Positions 60,118 through 64,000 of a DNA stretch of 64,000 nt are shown one piece after another. The stretch spans positions 1 to 64,000 of the forward strand of contig NZ_JMDW01000015.1 in assembly GCF_000691525.1 (NCBI RefSeq). Direction: 5' to 3'. A program made the position numbers and the translations under genes. Numbering within the stretch: the stretch's first letter is position 1; each line of letters starts with the position of its first letter. The notes under the pieces are model-generated. The model made no database searches. It was not told the DNA's origin and saw nothing but the letters and a program-made list of their open reading frames with translations. Source of the DNA: Mycolicibacterium neoaurum ATCC 25795. Its GTDB lineage: Bacteria > Actinomycetota > Actinomycetes > Mycobacteriales > Mycobacteriaceae.

Positions 60118-61269
60118 TCAGAGGCGTTCGATGATGGTCACGTTGGCCTGGCCGCCGCCTTCGCACATGGTCTGCAGGCCGAATCGTCCGCCGGTGCGCT
60201 CGAGCTCATGCAGCATGGAGGTCATCAGCCGGGCGCCGGTGCAGCCGATGGGATGTCCGAGCGCGATGGCGCCGCCGTTGGGGTTGACCTTGGCGGGATC
60301 GGCGCCGATCTCGGCCAGCCAGGCCAGTACGACCGGAGCGAAGGCCTCGTTGATCTCGACGACGTCGATATCGTCGATCGACATACCGGCGCGCTTGAGC
60401 GCGTGCTGGGTCGCGGTGATGGGCGCCGAGAGCATCATCACCGGATCAGCGCCGCGTACCGACATGTGGTGGATGCGAGCGCGGGGGGTCAGTCCGAATC
60501 GGTCGACGGCAGACTTGGAGGCGACCAGCAGTGCGGCAGCGCCATCGGAGATCTGGCTGGCGACTGCGGCGGTGAGCACTCCGCCCTCCACCAGGGTGGG
60601 CAGTGAGGCCATCTTCTCGGCGGTGGTGTCCGCACGGGGGCCCTCGTCGACGCTGACGCCCTTGAATTCGGTGATCTCCCTGGCGAAGTGGCCGTCGGCG
60701 ATCGCGGCGAGGGCGCGCCGATGGCTTTCCAGGGCGAACCGCTCGTTGTCCTCGCGGCTGAGCTTCCATTGGGCCGCCATCATCTCGGCACCACGGAACT
60801 GGGAGATCTCCTGGTCGCCGTAGCGGTCCTGCCAGCCTTCGCACCCGGTCCACGGATCGCTCGATCCGAAGGGTTCACCGGCGTTGAACGCGCACAGGAT
60901 GGGGTACTGGGTCATCTTCTGGACACCGCCGGCGACGATGAGGTCCGACGTTCCACTCATCACGGCCTGGGCGGCGAAATGTACTGCCTGTTGGGCAGAT
61001 CCGCATTGGCGGTCGATCGTCACACCCGGCACTGACTCCGGCAGTCCGGCGGCCAGCGCCGCGGTGCGGGCGATGTCACCGGCCTGGCTGCCGATGTTGT
61101 CCAGACAGCCGAGGATCACATCGTCGATGGCCGCCGGGTCGATATCGTGGCGACCGGTGACGGTCTTGATAACGTGAGCGGCCATATCGGCCGGGTGTGC
61201 GTCTGCGAAACCGCCCTTGCGCCGTCCGACGGCGGTGCGGGTGGCGTCAACGATATAAGCCTCAGTCAT
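60118..61269 (-). CDS. acetyl-CoA C-acyltransferase (FadA/FadA5-like thiolase)
   Basis: 383 residues. Nucleophile C89 in 'TIDRQCGSAQQ', 'EINEAFAPVVLAW', 'GGAIALGHPIGCTGARLM' and 'QTMCEGGGQANV' are all intact. Together with the downstream acyl-CoA dehydrogenase it gives the first and last steps of a beta-oxidation cycle. An operator copy is directly upstream. Confidence 0.93.
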   Translation of the reverse strand: MTEAYIVDATRTAVGRRKGGFADAHPADMAAHVIKTVTGRHDIDPAAIDDVILGCLDNIGSQAGDIARTAALAAGLPESVPGVTIDRQCGSAQQAVHFAAQAVMSGTSDLIVAGGVQKMTQYPILCAFNAGEPFGSSDPWTGCEGWQDRYGDQEISQFRGAEMMAAQWKLSREDNERFALESHRRALAAIADGHFAREITEFKGVSVDEGPRADTTAEKMASLPTLVEGGVLTAAVASQISDGAAALLVASKSAVDRFGLTPRARIHHMSVRGADPVMMLSAPITATQHALKRAGMSIDDIDVVEINEAFAPVVLAWLAEIGADPAKVNPNGGAIALGHPIGCTGARLMTSMLHELERTGGRFGLQTMCEGGGQANVTIIERL

Positions 61270-61277
61270 GCCGATTA

Positions 61278-61297
61278 ATTTAACATAGAATCAAAAA
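61278..61297. promoter_or_regulatory. AT-rich dyad upstream of the thiolase-FadE operon
   Basis: ATTTAACATAGAATCAAAAA starts 8 bp from the thiolase start codon on the minus strand and so would block its promoter or leader. Confidence 0.6.
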
Positions 61298-61336
61298 TGT
61301 CGGCAATCCGTTGGTGCATATCGAGCGGGCCGAGCG

Positions 61337-62008
61337 TCACCGCTTGCGGCGGGTCTTCGCCGGTGGCACCGGACTCAGGCCGTGGCGGACGAACACCTGG
61401 GCGTTGTGAACCATGGTCTCCACGGAGTTGCGGCGCGGGTCCCACCATTCCGCCGCCCAGTTCAGCGCGCCCAGAACCAGGGCCTGGGCCAGCATGGGAT
61501 CGAGATCGTCGCGGATCTCACCGTCGTCGGCGGCGGCCTTGACCAGCCCTCTCCAGATCCGGGTGTATGCAGCCTCTTCCTTCTTCTGGCGGGCCTTCAG
61601 ATGATCGGGGATCTGGCCTGAGTTGCGGATGGTGGCGCGGGCATAGTCGGAGAGCTCGAGCTCGTGCTGCAGATGGGCCTCGACCGCGGTCATGATCCGA
61701 TCCATCGAGTTCATGCCGTCGGGAAGCGCGTCGAGCACACCGGTCAGATGTCGTCGCATATCGCTGATCCCGCAGAACATGACCTCTTCGATGAGATCGT
61801 CGCGGGACTTGAAGTAGTAGTAGATCGCCGGCGCCTGCAGATCGGCCTGCGTGGCGACATCGGTGAGGCGGGTGCCCGCGTAGCCCTTGACACTCAGGAC
61901 GCGCGCGGCGGCGTCGAGGATGCGCGCCCGGGTGCGTTGCGCCTTGGTGTCACCCGACGTGTCATCCGATGCTTCACGTGATTCGGCAATCGCCGGCTTT
62001 CTCGCCAT
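61337..62008 (-). CDS. TetR family transcriptional regulator (KstR2/FadR-like layout)
   Basis: 223 residues from ATG 62008. 'AQRTRARILDAAARVLSVKGYAGTRLTDVATQADLQAPAIYYYFKSRDDLIEEV' is the HTH domain and 'GALNWAAEWWDPRR' resembles the C-terminal ligand domain of acyl-CoA-responsive regulators such as KstR2. It is flanked on both sides by genes with copies of the shared dyad and is the best candidate for the regulon's repressor; no copy is seen in front of its own start. Confidence 0.88.
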   Translation of the reverse strand: MARKPAIAESREASDDTSGDTKAQRTRARILDAAARVLSVKGYAGTRLTDVATQADLQAPAIYYYFKSRDDLIEEVMFCGISDMRRHLTGVLDALPDGMNSMDRIMTAVEAHLQHELELSDYARATIRNSGQIPDHLKARQKKEEAAYTRIWRGLVKAAADDGEIRDDLDPMLAQALVLGALNWAAEWWDPRRNSVETMVHNAQVFVRHGLSPVPPAKTRRKR

Positions 62009-62131
62009 GGCTCGATGATAGGAGTCTGCAGGGCAGAAATGCGGCTGCGCCCGCACATCGTTGCTATGTCGTCGGCAACACCGACCAGTCGGTGGGCTGT
62101 ACCCGGACGTCTCGGACGTCGTGCTTGCCGC

Positions 62132-63295
62132 TCAGATGGTGCCGCGTGAAACGAGTTGGGCGGCGATGACGTTGCGCTGGATCTCGTTGGTTCCCTCGCC
62201 GACGATCATCAACGGCGCGTCGCGGAAGTATCGCTCCACGTCGTACTCGGTGGAGTAGCCGTACCCGCCGTGGATGCGCACGGCATTGAGCGCGATCTCC
62301 ATGGCCGTCTCCGAGGCGAACAGCTTCGCCATGCCGGCCTCCATGTCGGCCCGTCGTCCGCTGTCGTAGCACTGTGCAGCGTGCAGCGTCAGCTGACGCG
62401 CGGCGGTCAGCTTCGTGGCCATGTCGGCAAGGTAATGACCGATTGCCTGGTGCTTCCAGATGGGCTGGCCGAAGCTCTCGCGTTCCTGGGCGTAGGCCAG
62501 CGAGTCCTCCAGTGCGGCGGTCGCGACACCGAGCGCGCGGGACGCGACCTGGATTCGTCCGGTCTCCAGGCCGCGCATCATCTGGGTGAAGCCCTTGCCG
62601 GGCACGCCGCCGAGAACGGCGCCGGCAGGTACTCGGCAGTTGTCGAAGGACAGCTCGCAGCTCTCCACCCCCTTGTAACCGAGTTTGGGCAGGTCACGCG
62701 ACACTGTCAGACCGTCGCCGTGTTCGACGAGGACGACCGAGATGCCGGTGTGTTTGGGCGTGGCCTTCGGATCGGTCTTACACAGCAGTGCGATCAGCCC
62801 GGACCGGCGAGCGTTGGAGATCCAGGTCTTCGCGCCGTTGATAACGAGCTCGCCGTCATTATCGGGGGCGGGCAGTGCCGTGGTCGTCATGGCCTGCAGA
62901 TCGGATCCGCCGCCTGGCTCGGTCAGTGCCATCGTGGCACGGATCTCGCCGCTGGCCATCGCCGGAAGGTACTTCTGGCGCTGTTCTTCGGTGCCGAACT
63001 GCGACACCAGCTTGGCGACCACGGTGTGTCCGCCCATCGCCCCGGCGAGGCTCATCCAGCCGCGTGCCAACTCCTGGGTGACCAGCACATAGCAGGCGGT
63101 GGACACCGGTGTGCCGCCGTACTCCTCGGGAACGGCCAACCCGTAGATCCCGATACGCTTCATCTGGTCGATCCACGCCTCGGGGTACTCGTTGGCGTGC
63201 TCGACGTCGCGCACCGTCGGTCGGACATCACGATCGATGAACTGACGCACGGTGTCGACGAGCAGGTTTTCTTCCTCGCTGAGCTGACTCACCAT
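62132..63295 (-). CDS. acyl-CoA dehydrogenase (FadE-like)
   Basis: 387 residues from ATG 63295 (GTG 63313 would add six but lies inside the operator). 'ATMALTEPGGGSDLQAMTTTALPAPDNDGELVINGAKTWISNARRSG' and 'VRIHGGYGYSTEYDVERYFRDAPLMIVGEGTNEIQRN' are conserved, and the Glu of VGEGT matches the catalytic base of medium-chain enzymes. It is transcribed alone, away from the oxidase-subunit gene. Confidence 0.92.
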   Translation of the reverse strand: MVSQLSEEENLLVDTVRQFIDRDVRPTVRDVEHANEYPEAWIDQMKRIGIYGLAVPEEYGGTPVSTACYVLVTQELARGWMSLAGAMGGHTVVAKLVSQFGTEEQRQKYLPAMASGEIRATMALTEPGGGSDLQAMTTTALPAPDNDGELVINGAKTWISNARRSGLIALLCKTDPKATPKHTGISVVLVEHGDGLTVSRDLPKLGYKGVESCELSFDNCRVPAGAVLGGVPGKGFTQMMRGLETGRIQVASRALGVATAALEDSLAYAQERESFGQPIWKHQAIGHYLADMATKLTAARQLTLHAAQCYDSGRRADMEAGMAKLFASETAMEIALNAVRIHGGYGYSTEYDVERYFRDAPLMIVGEGTNEIQRNVIAAQLVSRGTI

Positions 63296-63312
63296 ACCGA
63301 TACCGTACTCCA

Positions 63313-63332
63313 CTTTTTATTTCATGTTAAAT
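63313..63332. promoter_or_regulatory. AT-rich dyad in the last divergent region
   Basis: On the minus strand it reads ATTTAACATGAAATAAAAAG, close to the copy upstream of the thiolase. It sits 18 bp before the FadE start and 40 bp before the subunit III-like gene, so it may act on FadE. Confidence 0.5.
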
Positions 63333-63371
63333 TCTTCGCACACGGTCCGATCAATGACGAAGGGCGCCAGC

Positions 63372-63974
63372 ATGCCGACCACCGCCAAGCACACTCGAGC
63401 AGGCAACGATGTGCCACGGCAACGACATCTCCCCGGTGAAGAGGGCATGTGGGTGTTCATCTTCGGGGACATGACGGTGTTCGCAATGCTTTTCGGCGTC
63501 TATCTGTACTACCGCGGCGCCGATACCGCGGAGTTCGACCAATCGCAGCTCCTGCTCAACCAGACCTTCGGTGTCGTCAACACCCTCGTACTGCTGACCA
63601 GTTCGCTGTTGGTGGTGACCGCCCTGCGGGCAGTTCGCGGTGGCGCCCTAGAACTGGCCCGCCGGCTTCTCTACGGCGCCATGGCATGCGGGGTGGTCTT
63701 CATCGTCAACAAGGCGATCGAGTACGGCGAGAAGATCTCGTTGGGACTCGTGCCCGCGACCAATGAGTTCTTCATGTACTTCTACGTGATGACGGGACTG
63801 CACCTGCTGCATGTGGTGATCGGACTCGCGTTGTTGTGGTTCATGGTCACCCTGACCCGTCGGCCGGCGCGCGGTGAGCGCCAGCAGCGCTATCTGGAGG
63901 GCGCAGCGTGCTTCTGGCACATGGTCGACCTGCTGTGGATCGTCATCTTCCCACTCCTCTACTTGGTGAAATAA
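63372..63974 (+). CDS. cytochrome c oxidase subunit III / NorE-like membrane protein
   Basis: 200 residues from ATG 63372 with GAAGG upstream; the frame is open to 63324. About five membrane helices are seen, with 'GMWVFIFGDMTVFAMLFGVYLYYRG', 'LVLLTSSLLVVTALRA' and 'FFMYFYVMTGLHLLHVVIGLALLWFMV', and a C-terminal 'EGAACFWHMVDLLWIVIFPLLYLVK'. These are heme-copper oxidase subunit III features, and the short length is like NorE-type proteins. It lies beside the catabolic cluster rather than the main oxidase genes. The stop overlaps the next start (TAATG). Confidence 0.85.
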   Translation: MPTTAKHTRAGNDVPRQRHLPGEEGMWVFIFGDMTVFAMLFGVYLYYRGADTAEFDQSQLLLNQTFGVVNTLVLLTSSLLVVTALRAVRGGALELARRLLYGAMACGVVFIVNKAIEYGEKISLGLVPATNEFFMYFYVMTGLHLLHVVIGLALLWFMVTLTRRPARGERQQRYLEGAACFWHMVDLLWIVIFPLLYLVK

Positions 63975-64000
63975 TGCTGACAAATCTTCTGCGCGACCGC
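63974..64000 (+). CDS. start of a downstream gene (partial)
   Basis: ATG 63974 overlaps the previous stop (TAATG) and reads MLTNLLRDR to the window end. Genes after NorE/subunit III-like ones often encode a small subunit IV-like membrane protein, but nine residues cannot show it. Confidence 0.45.

Noticed and set aside
1..64000. CRISPR array, rRNA genes, insertion sequences or complete tRNAs
   Set aside because: No regularly spaced repeats with spacers, no transposase-like protein, no rRNA sequence and no full cloverleaf were seen.

Overview
The window is chromosomal DNA from a high-GC actinobacterium, almost certainly a Mycolicibacterium/Mycobacterium. It carries an MmpS/MmpL pair with DUF732 and DUF5078 exported proteins, a complete YrbE/Mce operon (two permeases, six Mce proteins), many FadD/FadE/FadA-type genes, a 4Fe-4S ferredoxin/FNR fusion of FprB type, and the dense ATGA/GTGA start-stop overlaps typical of mycobacteria.

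Left edge, 1-2.8 kb: a small accessory segment. It begins with what may be the last bases of a tRNA, a strong terminator and tandem 11-bp repeats. Then come a small frameshifted ORF, a Cys-rich small protein, a DUF6602 protein with PD-(D/E)XK-like residues, and a protein joining an AbiV-type HEPN domain to a HigA-type helix-turn-helix. The last two look like an undescribed two-gene phage-defence or toxin-antitoxin module and are the best candidate for a new system here.

2.9-10.3 kb: an SDR, an mmpS-mmpL operon with two secreted proteins and a TetR gene, then a double-hotdog hydratase convergent with a SnoaL-like gene. 10.4-11.3 kb is a long non-coding control region. 11.3-20.6 kb is the Mce importer operon, closed by a strong hairpin.

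20.7-63.3 kb: a very large catabolic cluster. A ten-gene operon (21.6-30.6 kb) holds an SDR, three crotonases, a Rieske ring-hydroxylating oxygenase (alpha, beta and an unknown 84-aa protein), a thiolase, an HMG-CoA-synthase-like/OB-fold fusion and a second, LTP-type thiolase. Next come an SDR with two CoA ligases; a six-gene operon with a CrtC/AttH-like protein, MaoC, a SnoaL-crotonase fusion, an acyl-CoA dehydrogenase, a FAD oxidoreductase and a CitE-like lyase; a frameshifted FAD oxidase; a phosphotransferase; an EthA/EthR-like flavin monooxygenase-TetR-hydrolase operon; an SCP2-ligase-P450-SDR-ALDH-ferredoxin-reductase-CoA-transferase operon; and a second P450, acyl-CoA dehydrogenases, a thiolase and a TetR. 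The window ends in a cytochrome-oxidase-subunit-III-like gene.

Together these genes would import a hydrophobic substrate (Mce; possibly MmpL export), oxidise it (P450s with their own ferredoxin and reductase, flavin monooxygenase, Rieske oxygenase), activate it to CoA thioesters and degrade it by beta-oxidation and retro-Claisen/aldol steps. The substrate (cyclic terpenoid, steroid-like or other lipid) cannot be named from sequence. About a dozen copies of one AT-rich imperfect dyad lie upstream of nearly every operon between 8.8 and 63.3 kb, which suggests a single regulon.
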